Assembly (NCBI GenBank): GCA_963576565.1
Contig: OY755042.1
Coordinates: forward strand, 105,887,314-105,951,313
Direction: 5' to 3'
From: Aspidapion aeneum
Lineage: Eukaryota; Arthropoda; Insecta; Coleoptera; Brentidae
DNA: 64,000 nucleotides
This document shows positions 1 through 10,260 of the stretch, one piece after another. Within the stretch, counting starts at the first letter, position 1. Every line of letters begins with the position of its first letter. Under the pieces are notes generated by a model. The model made no database searches and was not told the DNA's origin. It was given only the letters and a program-made list of their open reading frames with translations. Made by a program: the position numbers and the translations under genes.

Positions 1-80
1 TGCCTCTATTCAGTTGACTAGTTAATGAAAAATCTTCATCGCTAGAGCTATTCGAGTAGGCCATCCAACTTTCCATAGAA
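1..80 (-). CDS. IP6K: IP6K exon 8, truncated by window edge
   Basis: Partial eighth coding exon running off the left edge. The acceptor (GTTTTTTTCTTAG, 81) has a long pyrimidine tract. AG from exon 7 plus T gives Ser, then SMESWMAYSNSSSDEDFSLT and SQLNRG, again a serine/acidic segment of the variable loop. The conserved C-terminal kinase elements (the IDFAHT motif and the DDGYIFGL-like segment) are not in the window and should lie on further exons to the left. Confidence 0.8.
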
Positions 81-906
81 CTAAGAAAAAAACCACACAA
101 ACACTTAGATATCTTAATTATACGGAGTGTCCCATTGAGATTTCCGAAGCGGTAAGAGATACAATTTTGGTTAAATAAGAAAAAAGTTGAGCTATTCCGA
201 ACCTTTTCAGATCGGTCTAGGAAAACTGGGCGCCGCCAACTCGGCGCCGCCAACTTGGCGCCGGGCCAACTCGGCGCCACCAACTGGGCGCCAGGCAAAT
301 CGGCGCCGGACTTAAAAAAAAATTTTCTATAAAATGTGCACATGAATAACAAAATAGATATACTATTTATAGAAAAAAATCTTGAAAAAAATTTTTACGC
401 AATTTTCTTGAAATTTGGTTTTGTTAAGTAAAGTTAAATCCATTAAGTCAAGTGTTGAAATTTGGTAGGTGTAGTGTTTGGTTACCTGGTAACACTACAA
501 TTTACGTTTTTTATTACAACAATGGCGGATCCAAAATGGCGGATTTCTTTAGTTAAATCCATTAAGTCGAGTGTTGAAATTTGGTACGTATAGTGTTTGG
601 TAACCTGGTAACACTACATATTACGTTTTTTATTACAACAATGGCGGATCCAAAATGGCGGATTTCTTTATTTTTAAACCGATTTATCTCAAACTTGAAA
701 GTTTGGAGTGCCTGAGATCACTTAATACAGTTTTATCATCAAACTTAAAAAAATCAAAATGGCGAATCCAAAATGGCGGATTTTCTTATTTACTAACCGA
801 TTTGTCTCAAACTTAAAATATTACTTGGATTGGATCGGCCATTTTGATTTTTTTAAGTTTGAGTAAAAAATTGTGTTAAATTACCTTAAACAATGTAATA
901 TTTCAA

Positions 907-1002
907 CTCTTTGTTTGAAACTCGTATACAATGAGTATTTCTAACCGAAACGTCGTGTTTTAAAATAAATAAAGACAATGGAAGTCCGAAATTTTATTTC
1001 TG
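907..1002 (+). mobile_element. 96-bp Penelope-like tail insertion with 11-bp target duplication
   Basis: A miniature Penelope insertion: about 27 bp of the family's 3' end in inverted orientation (TTTGAAACTCGTATACAATG) followed by about 65 bp of the 3' end in direct orientation (TTTTAAAATAAATAAAGACA and GGAAGTCCGAAA). It is flanked by the perfect direct repeat TAATATTTCAA at 896-906 and 1003-1013. It sits in one unit of the surrounding tandem array, so it is younger than the array. The same 3' end is seen in the larger Penelope copies at 24.6-25.2 kb and 33.4-35.4 kb. Confidence 0.8.
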
Positions 1003-1080
1003 TAATATTTCAAGTTTGAGACAAATCGGTTGGTAAATAAGAAAGCCCGCCATTTTGGATCGGCCATTTTGATTTCTTAA

Positions 1081-1790
1081 AGTTTAAGTAAAATTTTTTG
1101 TTAAATGACCTGAAGCAATGTAATATTTTAAGTTTAAGACAAATCGGTTAGTAAATAAGACATTCCGCCATTTTGGATCCGCCATTCTGATTTTTTTTAA
1201 GTTTGAGTAAAAATTTTTGTTAAATGACCTCAAGCAATGTAATATTTCAAGTTTAAGATAAATCGGTTAGTAAATAAAAAAATCCGCCATTTTGGATCGG
1301 CCATTTTGATTTTTTTAAGTTTGAGTAAAAAATTGTGTTAAATGACCTTAAGCAATGTAATATTTTAAGTTTGAGACAAATCGGTTGGGAAATAAGAAAG
1401 TCCGCCATTTTGGATCGGCCATTTTGATTTTTTTAAGTTTGAGTAAAAATTGTGTTAAATGACCTTAAGCAATGTAATATTTTAAGTTTGAGACAAATCG
1501 GTTGGGAAATAAGAAAGTCCGCCATTTTGGATCGGCCATTTTGATTTTTTTAAGTTTGAGTAAAAAATTGTGTTAAATGACCTTAAGCAATGTAATATTT
1601 TAAGTTTGTGACAAATCGGTTGGGAAATAAGAAAGTCCGCCATTTTGGATCGGCCATTTTGATTTCTTTAAGTTTGAGTAAAAAATTTTGTTAAATGACC
1701 TCAAGCAATGGAATATTTTAAGTTTAAGAAAGTAAGTAAATAAGAAAATCCGCCATTTTGGATTCGCCATTTTGAATTTTTTAAGTTTGA
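1081..1790. repeat. 118-bp tandem array inside the foldback element
   Basis: About six head-to-tail units beginning near 1081, 1201, 1320, 1439, 1557 and 1676. Each contains AAGTTTGAGTAAAAA, ATGACCTTAAGCAATG, GACAAATCGGTTGGGAAATA and the inverted word pair CCGCCATTTTGGATCGGCCA. More degenerate units extend left to about 660, where orientation changes as part of the foldback. Neighbouring units are very similar (1320-1675), suggesting recent expansion there. Confidence 0.85.
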
Positions 1791-2411
1791 GGATAAAACT
1801 GTATTAAGTGATCTCAGGCACTCCAAACTTTCAAGTTTGAGACAAATCGGTTTAAAAATAAAGAAATCCGCCATTTTGGATCCGCCATTGTTGTAATAAA
1901 AAACGTAAATTGTAGTATTACCAGGTTACCAAACACTACAACTACCAAATTTCATCACTCGACTTAATGGATTTAACTATACTTAACAAAACCAAATTTC
2001 ACGAAAAGATTTTCATTTGCACATTTTATTGAAAAAAAAATTTAGTCCGGCGCCGAGTTGGCCCGGCGCTCAGTTGGCGGCGCCGAGTTGGCCTGGCGCC
2101 CAGTTGGCGGCGCCCAGTTGTCCCATTCCGATTCAGATGCTGTATGAAAAAAGACAATTCCGAGATTTGTTTCACACTAAGGGAAAAACTATTTTTTAAT
2201 AAATTCATATTTTCCATGATCCAATGATAGCCTTGTTATACATGGTCGAAAAGCTCTTCTTATGCTCTATTTAATGACGTATAAATCCAATATGGTGGCA
2301 TAAGAAATAACAAAGTTGACTATGGTTACAAAAAAGAAGCTATACGTCATTTAGTAAGTTAACTTGCAGCCTCACAATACAAAATATTCAGTATTCAGTG
2401 TTTTTTCTTAC

Positions 2412-2586
2412 CTAGGACTGGCATTAGAAATACTGGGCATGGCACAAGAAGCTGGCGACGAATTGAGGAACACGGTGTCCTCAGAAATCGGGAAGAAGGG
2501 TTCAGACTTGGCACCTCGAGCTGCCGCCTCGCCGAAACCTCGCTGATGAAAGTCCTCGGAAACTTCCTCTTGAGCTAGGCCGAAAT
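2412..2586 (-). CDS. IP6K: IP6K exon 7 (variable acidic/serine region)
   Basis: Seventh coding exon, 175 nt, residues 348-404. The acceptor TTTTGTTCTAG at 2587 and donor GTAAGA at 2411 are strong, and GC content is well above the flanking intron. G from exon 6 plus AT gives Asp, then FGLAQEEVSEDFHQRGF and PFFPISEDTVFLNSS. This is low-conservation sequence in a position where IP6Ks carry a long variable loop, so it cannot be recognised by homology alone. It is accepted because both splice sites, both phases and the open frame fit. The plus-strand open frame over the same bases is a shadow. Confidence 0.85.
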
Positions 2587-3172
2587 CTAGAACAAAATAG
2601 CAGTAATTTATTTTTTATTTGTCAAACACACTGTGTTTATTGTATTACAATCTAGTCAATAAGCGTAATTAGCAATCTTGTTTAAAAAATTACTAGAAAA
2701 GTTAGATTTAAACTTAGGGTTCACTTAACAGTTCTTTCCACTTTGCTTCGTCTGTAACTCACAATAATTGTGTGTTTATGGCATTATTTTGTTTTACATA
2801 ATTGATTTAGTTCAGTAGCTCAAACGGCTTCACTCTTTTTAGTCTTCGAACTAGCATAGTATTGTCTAGAAGCTGAATTGCTTCCACATTCACATATCGA
2901 TTGACTCTATCTTCATGGCTTTTTGCGTACTTTTTTATAGTACCTGTACAGTTTCGATTTTTAGGTCCCGAGGAAGGTCACTATTTCGAACGTACCAAGG
3001 TGCATTCACAGTGTTTCTTAATACTTTATTTTGAAATCTCTGTAAAACTACAATGTTACTTTCTTTAGTATAACCCCATAGTTGAATACCATATATCCAT
3101 ACTGGTTTTAGTATTTGTCTATAGAGCAGTAACTTATTATGAATTGTTAAATGACTTCCTTCCAATTAGCCA

Positions 3173-3290
3173 GTTCATTTTCCTATACCTTATCTCAAGT
3201 TCTGGTTTATTTTAGCTCACACTACTACTATACTATAGTAGTGTGAGCTAAAATAAACCAGAACTTGAGATAAGGTATAGGAAAATGAAC
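3173..3290. repeat. 118-bp palindrome: inverted copy of flanking target at the element end
   Basis: Arms 3173-3213 and 3250-3290 are exact reverse complements (41 bp each) around the self-complementary element end at 3214-3249. The left arm is Jockey sequence (target DNA); the right arm lies inside the element. A second copy of the 24-bp element end follows at 3291-3314. So a piece of target DNA was copied in inverted orientation into the element end. Confidence 0.9.
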
Positions 3291-3975
3291 TACTATACTA
3301 TAGTAGTGTGAGCTATGGTGATCCTAATTTTTTCGAGAAAAAAAAAGTTGCTCCGATTTAAATTTTTTTTATATATCTTTGCGTTTCAGATGATTTTGAA
3401 ACTTTTTTGTTGCGCCGTCTGTCTGTCTGTCTGTCTGTATGTCTGTCTGTCTGTATGTCTGTCTGTAACGACCAACGCGCATAACTCAAAAACGGCTTGC
3501 CCGATTTTAATGAAATTTGGTACCCAGGCTGGGTTTTGGGTCGAGATGGTCCCATTTAAAAATGAACAAAATCCACCAAACGCAAGCCAAATAAAAGGGT
3601 GGGGGTAGATTTCAAAAATTAGAGTTTATGTAAAAATATGGCGTGTGTGATATCAAACGAAAGGTAATTGAGTCTGGAGTTAAACGAAATACATTTTAGT
3701 TTAAAAAAAAAGGGTGGGGGTAAATTTCAAAAATTAGTGTTTAAGTGGAAATATGGCGTGTGTGATATCAAACAAAAGGTAAAAGAAAAGGTGGGGGTAG
3801 ATTTGAAAAATTAGAGTTTAAGTCAAAACATGGCTTGTGTGGTATCAAATGAAAGGTAATTGAGTCTGGATTTCAATAAAATATACTTCAGTTTTTAGTT
3901 AGATTAGCTTTCACGTAGATACACTATAACTATAGTACTCAGTGTGAGCTTAGGTGCCCATAGATTGGCAGAGTA
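3214..3975. mobile_element. AGCTCACAC/TACTCTGCC DNA element inserted in the Jockey LINE
   Basis: Non-autonomous element with ends AGCTCACAC... on one side and ...GGCAGAGTA on the other, and a shorter internal inverted pair GTGTGAGCT / AGCTCACAC. It contains a (GTCT)n microsatellite at 3415-3470 and two to three copies of a GGGTGGGGGTAGATTTCAAA module. Insertion is into an A-run of the Jockey coding sequence (minus-strand context GTTAAAAATAAACC). The same family occurs at 53096-53821 and its duplicates, where an empty site confirms the boundaries. The left end carries an aberrant inverted duplication of flanking DNA (separate entry). Confidence 0.85.
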
Positions 3976-5139
3976 TTTTTAACATGTGCTTTCCAGCGCA
4001 ATTTGGCATCACGTGTCATACCGAGATATTTTGCCCGATTTGAATATGGTACCGGAATGTTGTTAATTGTTATTTGTATGTGAATGACAGTTTTGTTTGT
4101 AAAATCAACATGAATTAATTTGGTTTCATTTAATTTTATTCGCCACTTTGTGGTCCAACTGTGAAATTTGTTGAGTGCATCCTAAAGTTTTTCTATGCAT
4201 CCATCAGTTGATTTTTTTACCGTCAATAAACCAGTATTATCGGCAAATGTTGCTAAGTGACAATTTTCTGGCTTTGTGACACCGCAAGTGAATAATAGGT
4301 ATAAATAAGGGCCTAGTATGCTACCCTGCGGCACACCTGCTTAAATTTCTCTTAAATTTGAGTATGAATCTTCCTGTTTTACTTTAGTTTAAAATTAAGG
4401 CCTTTATGCCTCACTTTGTCAAATGTTTGTGCTACATCCAGAAAGACTGCAGAAAAAACTTTTCCCTCTTCTAGTACTTTTTCTATTATATTAGTAATTC
4501 TGTGTAGTTGGTCTATCGTGGACTGCTTGTCTCGAAACCCAAATTGATTAGATGGAATAATTGGCAGCAAAGATATTGCCCTGTAAGATGACACGTCATG
4601 GAGTGGCTTTTCCGGTTTTGGAATCATGATAACTTCTACAACTGTCCATAGTTTAGGTACATACCTAAGCCTAACGAACGTATTAATTAGGTTGAATAGT
4701 TTTACAATAGCTTTTCTGGGGAGTTGTTTTATGACTACCCCGTAAAATATCAGTTGACCACAAATTTTGTAATAAAACCCCTAAGAGAAGAAAATTAAGG
4801 GTTAGAGCTTGCAGGGGAGGATGCGGAACTGTAAACCAGCCCGCGAAAAAATAGGCGATCGGCCCATATTTTACAAAAAGGCAAAACTGCAACAATGCTA
4901 ATAGATCAACATTTTTTAAATTAAAACGACTTAAATTTCTAATAAATATACATTATGAGCCTTGGTGTTGTATCCTAAATTAATGACGGATCCAGAAATT
5001 CCGAAAGACAGCACAACAAAAACCCAAATATTTTTTCTTTGCTGTTTTTAGCAAACATTAAAATTTATTGTCATCAGAAATTTTTGAAAAATAAGGTAAT
5101 AATCTCTATACTAGTACGATGGATCTCCAGTACCCCTCA

Positions 5140-6655
5140 CAATCTCTAAGGTTAAAAAACGTGTGCAAAACCTTAAAAAGCGGTAAATCTGCCGGACCCG
5201 GAAGTATCCCAGCTGAACTAATTAAATTGGCACTGAAGAACTGTTTTGGAGATTACAGAATCTTTTCCAAAAATATTTAAATGGAACTGTAGTACCAACT
5301 GAGTGGAAAACGTCATATATATCCACAATACATAAAAAAGGAAGGAGAGATATATGTGACAATTATAGAGGTATATCTGTGACTAGTACGCTAAGCAGAA
5401 TATATGGTAAAATAATAAGAAATAAAGTGGAGAGCGAATATAAAGACATGGAGGCAGAGGAACAAGCCGGTTTCAGGGCGGGTAGATCGACTTCAGATCA
5501 TCTCTTTTGTATAATCCAAGTTATTGAAAAGAAAATGGCATACGGACAAGAGCTGCATCTGCTTTACGTCGATTTGCAGAAGGCATATGATAGTATACCA
5601 CTAAATCTACTTTGGAAAGCGTTGGAAAACACAAACATAAGCGTACAACTAATTAAGACCATCAAAGAGTTATACCGCAATAGTAAGGCAAAAGTTAAAA
5701 TAAAAGCAAAACTAACCAAAGGCTTTCAAGTAAATAAAAGTCTTAAACAAGGTTGCTGTATCTCGCCTACGCTCTTCAAGATATACTTGGAACAAGTCCT
5801 TAAAGTATGGAAGAGAAAATGTCAAAACATGGGAATTCCGTTGGAGGAAACCACCTTGTATACTTTATGTTTCGCCGATGATCAGATAGTAGTGGCTCAG
5901 GATTATGACGACCTCGAATATATGACACGAAAACTAATAGAAGAATACAATAAGTGGGGACTAGAGGTTAATCTCAATAAGACAGAGTATATGTGTATCG
6001 GTGGAACGAAACAGGATCTAAACTTAAATATCGGACAGCGAATTCAGTCCTGTGATGAGTATAAATACTTAGGTCTAAAAATTACAGCTGACGGAACACT
6101 AGACAAAGCTATAAAAGATCGAAACGTACAAGGAAGAAAAGCAATAACTTTATTAAATGGAATAATTTGGGACCAAAGTATATCAAAACATAACAAAAAC
6201 CTTATATATAACACCATTGTAAAAAGTATTATTACATACAGCTCAGAAGTATGGCCAATCAAGGATAGAACAGAAAAAATGCTTTCCGCTACGGAGATGG
6301 ACTATTGGAGAAAAGCAGCAGGGAAATCAAAAAGAGAAAGAGTTAGAAATCAAAGAATAAGAGAAATTATGACAGTGGGTGAACGTACTTTAGTGGATGA
6401 TATAAGAACAAAACAACTGGTGTGGTACGGACATGTACAAAGAATGAATGACGAAAGACTACCTAAACAAATACTACAATGGAAACCAACTGACCCAAGA
6501 AAACGAGGACGGCCAAGGAAAAGCTGGAGAGAAGGAATAGACAGTGAAATAAGAATAAGAAAGAGGCCTAGATGATGAATTATGGGAAACAGAAACGAGT
6601 GGAGATTGGGTATCGGAAGACGTAGAACGTTGTGAAACCGATAAATATACCCACA
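5140..6655 (+). pseudogene. LINE family A (RTE/CR1-like), RT domain, copy 1
   Basis: Largest remnant of a non-LTR reverse transcriptase. It starts with KSGKSAGPGSIPAELIKLAL, shifts frame near 5245, and continues open to 6575: TEWKTSYISTIHKKG, RGISV, EEQAGFRAGRSTSDH, YVDLQKAYDSIP, LKQGCCISPTLF, the catalytic LCFADDQIVV, then a thumb and the C-terminal KQLVWYGHVQRMNDERLPKQ and KRGRPRKSW. Compared with the copy at 42.2 kb, a 4-bp insertion near 6560 and a 1-bp deletion near 6589 destroy the normal C-terminus. The endonuclease part is absent (5' truncated). It ends in a short TAAATA/CACA tail. No clade is assigned with certainty. It lies antisense in IP6K intron 6. Confidence 0.88.
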
Positions 6656-6710
6656 CACACCTACAAAAATCTACTACCCAAGTGACAGTATTTAAATCTA
6701 TTTGACATAC

Positions 6711-6880
6711 CTGTAAATGAACTACTAGTGTCGGCATCATAAAAGCAGGGTTCCAGTTCTCGACTTTCGTCTTCCGACGTAGGCGCCAAGCTGTCGCAAA
6801 ACACGGGATCATCGATTTCGGGTGCTGAGATCGTAAGGTGAGGAATGGGGTTGCTACCTTCGTAGACTATGAGTAATGAA
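6711..6880 (-). CDS. IP6K: IP6K exon 6 (SLLIVYEG strand and acidic loop)
   Basis: Sixth coding exon, 170 nt, residues 291-346. It begins SLLIVYEGSNP, the direct continuation of YRFYSC from exon 5, and then becomes an acidic, serine-rich segment (EIDDPVFCDS, SEDESRELEP, DADTSSSFT), as expected for the variable loop of IP6Ks before the C-terminal IDFAHT region. The donor is GTATGT at 6710. The acceptor TTTTTTTAG at 6881 lies in a 22-bp tandem duplication, so a second acceptor with the same sequence sits 22 bp upstream. Using that one would shift the frame and meet a stop at once, so the proximal site is the coding one. Confidence 0.94.
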
Positions 6881-7223
6881 CTAAAAAAAGATGAGTAATG
6901 AACTAAAAAAATCCTTTCAATATTTTATATATTCTACTTTTAGTAGTATCCAATAATTTAGTTACCATCTAAAACTTTATAAAAATCTGATCCTACACTA
7001 TCTATAGAAAAAACTAATGGTGCATTTAGAAACTTCATTATATTTCTCAGCTCACGCGCTACTGTTAGCCCGCGGTAGAAAAACGATAACTGCAATGGAC
7101 TGTAAATATTTAATTAATGAAAACGCGAGCAAACATAAATATATTGATATGAGTTACTTATAATAATTAATAAGGTCCATAGGTTAATTGTTGGAACCAC
7201 ACAACGGTAATCAGATCACTCAC

Positions 7224-7317
7224 CAGTTTGCAGCCAAATTCTCCACTTCTAAGGGGCCCCTGATTGGATCTAATGATGTCACCACGTAGCTGAAGGGCTG
7301 AAGTTTCTAGTTCTATG
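7224..7317 (-). other. Exon-like 94-nt open segment in IP6K intron 5
   Basis: Within the intron between exons 5 and 6 there is a GC-richer stretch with an AG acceptor at 7318-7319 and a good GTGAGT donor at 7223. It is open in the phase left by exon 5 (IELETSALQLRGDIIR and so on). Spliced between exons 5 and 6 it would not restore phase: exon 6 would be read in another frame and stop within nine codons. It could be a poison exon, a decoy site or chance. The adjacent open frame at 7279-7470 is a different frame with no recognisable domain. Confidence 0.3.
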
Positions 7318-7939
7318 CTTTAGTACACAAAAATCGAGCACTTTCAGGTGTAGATATTTGAAATAGTTGGAGAACGAAATTAACACGCCATTTTCTCGAG
7401 GCGGTCGACAAGGATCTCCCTGGTTGTTGGTGCGCATGTCCAAATACGCGAAATGCGCTCTGTCCTTCATAAAATTGTGTGGTTTTAAAAATATATAAAC
7501 AACCGCGAAATTTAGCGGGAGCTAACACGCTACGGCTATTTTTTTCATAAAATTTTGTTAGTGCCTTTTTGTCACGTTTTAAAAAAAATCTTTTAAAAAA
7601 AACTTTTTTTCTGTGTAGTTTTATCCAATCTCTAGCTATTCTAATATCTCAGTTTTTTGTCCAGTTACTAATAAATGTTTAGGTGGTATACAATTTTTAC
7701 CCCTCTTGCGAAGTTTTTTAAAGCTTTTTTTTACCGGGATAAAAACTATCACTATAAAATATTTATAAAACCGCCGTAGAATGTGACCTGAGAAATTAGT
7801 TTTTTGATTGTGAAGGATTAGATTTGAGATAGTTTTAGGTGGTTTATTGGCCACTAGGATATGTAAAAACATCGCTCCATCAGTCCACCATCGAAAGCGT
7901 TGTTCTGAATGCAATTTATCATAATTATAATGAACTTAC

Positions 7940-8161
7940 CACGAATAAAACCTATAACAGCTCTGCTTTTCGATCAGACTTCTAAGCTGTTGTAGTTTAT
8001 CTAATACTTTTCTAATGACGTGCACTCGTAGACCCGACCCGTTATCAAAAAATCTACAAAGGGCGTTCTTGAAGCCTTCTTCATCTAGCGCCCGGCCCCA
8101 GTATTTATCTTTTTTGTAAAAGAAATCGGCCTCTGCTTGGTAAACTTGCATACCGCATAAT
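7940..8161 (-). CDS. IP6K: IP6K exon 5
   Basis: Fifth coding exon, 222 nt, residues 217-289. It encodes LCGMQVYQAEADFFYKKDKY, WGRALDEEGFKNAL and, near its end, QSCYRFYS. These match the CGMQVYQ strand, the KYYGR...GF..AL helix and the YRFYSSSLL strand of IP6Ks. The acceptor has a long pyrimidine tract (TTTTCTTTTCTAG, 8162) and the donor is GTAAGT at 7939; TG is left over and joins T of exon 6 to give Cys. The acceptor is only about 60 bp downstream (in transcription sense) of a 1.4-kb palindrome, so the branch point must lie in that gap or in the palindrome arm. Confidence 0.98.
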
Positions 8162-8224
8162 CTAGAAAAGAAAACAACAACTTATAGATAATTTGGTAAA
8201 CTTATCACGTCCTTGCAATTCAAC

Positions 8225-9615
8225 TACAGGTAAATTTAGTGGGAATAAGGACACTGTTGTTCTGGTAAATATACGTTTTAATCCATCGGTAACGTTTCGA
8301 CAATGGCTTTTGTCTTCATCAGACTAAAAAGGTTACAACTCATTAGTAAGATAATATAAAATACGGCACATTAATACATCACCAGTTAAAAATTATTCTT
8401 CTTTTCCCAATAAATAACATTTAACCTTATTAACATAACAATATATTTTTTTTTCCTAAATATTTTTTTCCCTTTTAATGTTATGTAACTGATTTTTTTA
8501 TTTATTTATATAAAGAAATAATTATGGTTTATTTTTCTTCTTTTTTTTATATATATAATTTTTTTTATATATACAAAGGTTCAAAAAATTTTGTCACTAT
8601 AGTAACTGATGGGTGGCTCAATAAAATACGCACAAAGATATCAATCAGCTATTCATATAAAAACAATAATAATAAATAAAACCTGTAGCAAGCCATAATA
8701 CCATGTAGAAAATAACAACAATGTACACATTATAGTGACACCTATGTTAAAATTTACAACAAAATTAAAAAGGACTGTTGAAATAAATATATTTAAAATT
8801 CCGTACTCACCCTTCAGACTAGATCGTACATTGGAACAATAAAAAATAAGAATTCAAGCACATCAGAAAAACAAACGGCACAAAATTAACCTGTCTGATA
8901 AACAAAACAAAAGAAAATATAAATAATTAGCAGATTAATGTTGGGTTTCGTTTTTAATTTTGTGCCGTTTGTTTTCCTGATGTGTTTGAATTCTTGTTTT
9001 TTATTGTTCCAATGTGCGATCTAGTCTGAAGGGTGAGTACGGAATTTTAAATATATTTATTTCAACAGTCCTTTTTAATTTTGTTGTAAATTTTAACATA
9101 GGTGTCACTATAATGTGTACATTGTTGTTATTTTCTACATGGTATTATGGCTTGCTACAGGTTTTATTTATTATTATTGTTTTTATATGAATAGCTGATT
9201 GATATCTTTGTGCGTATTTTATTGAGCCACCCATCAGTTACTATAGTGACAAAATTTTTTGAACCTTTGTATATAAAAAAAAAATTATATGTATAAAAAA
9301 AAAAGAAGAAAAATAAACCATAATTATTGCTTTATATAAATAAATAAAAAAATCAGTTACATATACATTAAAAGGGAAAAAAATATTTAGGAAAAAAAAT
9401 ATATTGTTAATAAGGTTAAATGTTATTTATTGGGAAAAGAATAATAATTTTTAACTGGTGACGTATTAATGTGCCGTATTTTATATTATCTTACTAATGA
9501 GTTGTAACCTTTTTAGTCTGATGAAGACAAAAGACATTGTCGAAACGTTACCGATGGATTAAAACGTATATTTACCAGAACAACAGTGTCCTTATTCCCA
9601 CTAAATTTACCTGTA
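8225..9615. repeat. 1.4-kb near-perfect palindrome in IP6K intron 4
   Basis: Arms 8225-8889 and 8954-9615 (about 665 bp each) are reverse complements with only scattered mismatches, separated by a 64-bp loop. The outer end is TACAGGTAAATTTAGTGGGA and the inner end CGGCACAAAATTAA. No coding capacity. Each arm contains a CTGATGA...GTCGAAAC motif pointing outward (see ribozyme entry). It probably is two copies of a retroelement end in head-to-head orientation. In the IP6K pre-mRNA it would form a long hairpin ending about 60 nt before the exon 5 acceptor. Confidence 0.92.
9518..9568 (+). ncRNA. Hammerhead-like motif, right palindrome arm
   Basis: CTGATGA, one extra A, a GACA/TGTC helix, GAAA, then an ACGTT/AACGT helix followed by A: the order of a hammerhead core (CUGANGA, stem II, GAAA, stem III, cleavage triplet GUA). 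Stem I is weak, and one extra base sits between CUGAUGA and stem II. A mirror copy lies in the left arm at 8272-8323 on the minus strand. Self-cleavage is unproven. Confidence 0.35.
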
Positions 9616-9799
9616 ATCTTAGATAATCAACCTTTTAAAAAGAGTAATATAGTAGTAGGTTTAGATAGCCTTGATGATTGTTAAAGTTGTCAACTACTTT
9701 GAGCGTCTTTTTCTAATTTGTAGCAGCAGCCATCTAAGTTTCGTCGCTTTTGGACAATCTACGACTTCTCTAGTCTGTCTACAACCCGTTCTTATTACC

Positions 9800-10260
9800 C
9801 AAGAGTTTGATGCCTAAATAATACGTGTGCTTTTATGTTACAGTCTGTAAAATATAATCCATTGACACATTCTGCGTGTGCCTTCAATACTGTGCCAGAA
9901 AAGTGTTACCATTACAGTAAAATATGAGTACCCACTACAGATTCTTCAACACCTAGAGATTTGATTTCCTAAGCAACCAAAATAAAAATTGGATCCACTC
10001 TGAGATGGATGGAAAAATGTATATTTTGAGACCCTGAACAGTTTTTGACAAACAAAAGCATTAAAAAAAACGGCGGTTCGAACTTGTTCAAACCCAATCC
10101 GTTAATGTACTATAATCCGTAGACTTGCCTAGTTAATGCGTATGCCTTTGTCACAGTCTGTAAAATCCATTGATACATTCTGCGTGTGCCTTTAATCTTG
10201 TAGCAGAAAAGCGTTAGTGTTACAGTGAAATGTCGGTTCATAGGTACTCACCTAACTCCT
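9800..10260. repeat. Decayed direct duplication reaching the exon 4 donor
   Basis: About 9830-9960 and 10130-10260 share ACAGTCTGTAAAAT...CCATTGA and ACATTCTGCGTGTGCCTT, then AGAAAAG.GTTA..., in the same orientation about 300 bp apart. The second copy ends at the exon 4 splice donor. An old local duplication. Confidence 0.6.

Larger units (their letters stand above)
190..2130. mobile_element. Foldback element with GGCGCC-repeat tips, in IP6K intron 7
   Basis: Long terminal inverted repeats. The tips (about 225-305 and 2045-2120) are GC-rich arrays of a 14-16-bp unit built on GGCGCC-CAACT, unlike anything else in this AT-rich region. Inside them, 405-560 and 1850-2005 are inverted copies (for instance TTGTAATAAAAAACGTAAAT on the right mirrors the left). 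The middle is a tandem array of a roughly 118-bp unit. No transposase. The exact end is uncertain because weak inverted similarity continues past the GC block and no clear target duplication was found. Small reading frames across the tips are low-complexity artefacts. Confidence 0.8.
2812..4745 (-). pseudogene. Jockey-type LINE, reverse transcriptase remnant
   Basis: Read on the minus strand from 4745: LPRKAIVKLFNLINTFVR, then IMIPKPEKPLHDVSSYRAIS (RT fingers), IPSNQFGFRDKQSTIDQ, FLDVAQTFDKV, GVPQGSILGPYLYLL and, after an interruption, HNKLLLYRQILKPVW and a C-terminus ending LVRRLKRVKPFELLN. These are Jockey-clade RT blocks in order. About 25 residues are deleted between LLPI and IPSNQ. There are several stops, and the catalytic box reads TFADN instead of FADD, so a catalytic Asp is lost. 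The 5' part (ORF1, endonuclease) is missing. A DNA element (3214-3975) is inserted in the thumb region. It lies in IP6K intron 6, sense with respect to the host gene. Confidence 0.88.

Noticed and set aside
2017..2217. Two overlapping 60-residue frames rich in Ala-Pro-Ser-Trp / Arg-Arg
   Set aside because: Translations of the GGCGCC-CAACT tip repeats of the foldback element.
2364..2546. Plus-strand 60-codon frame
   Set aside because: Shadow of IP6K exon 7, which fits splice sites and phase on the minus strand.
3315..3608. 97-codon frame with Val-Cys-Leu-Ser repeats
   Set aside because: Runs over a (GTCT)n microsatellite inside a DNA element present elsewhere in the window.
4683..4895. 70-codon minus-strand frame at the Jockey border
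   Set aside because: Different frame from the recognisable Jockey residues over the same bases; no conserved motif.
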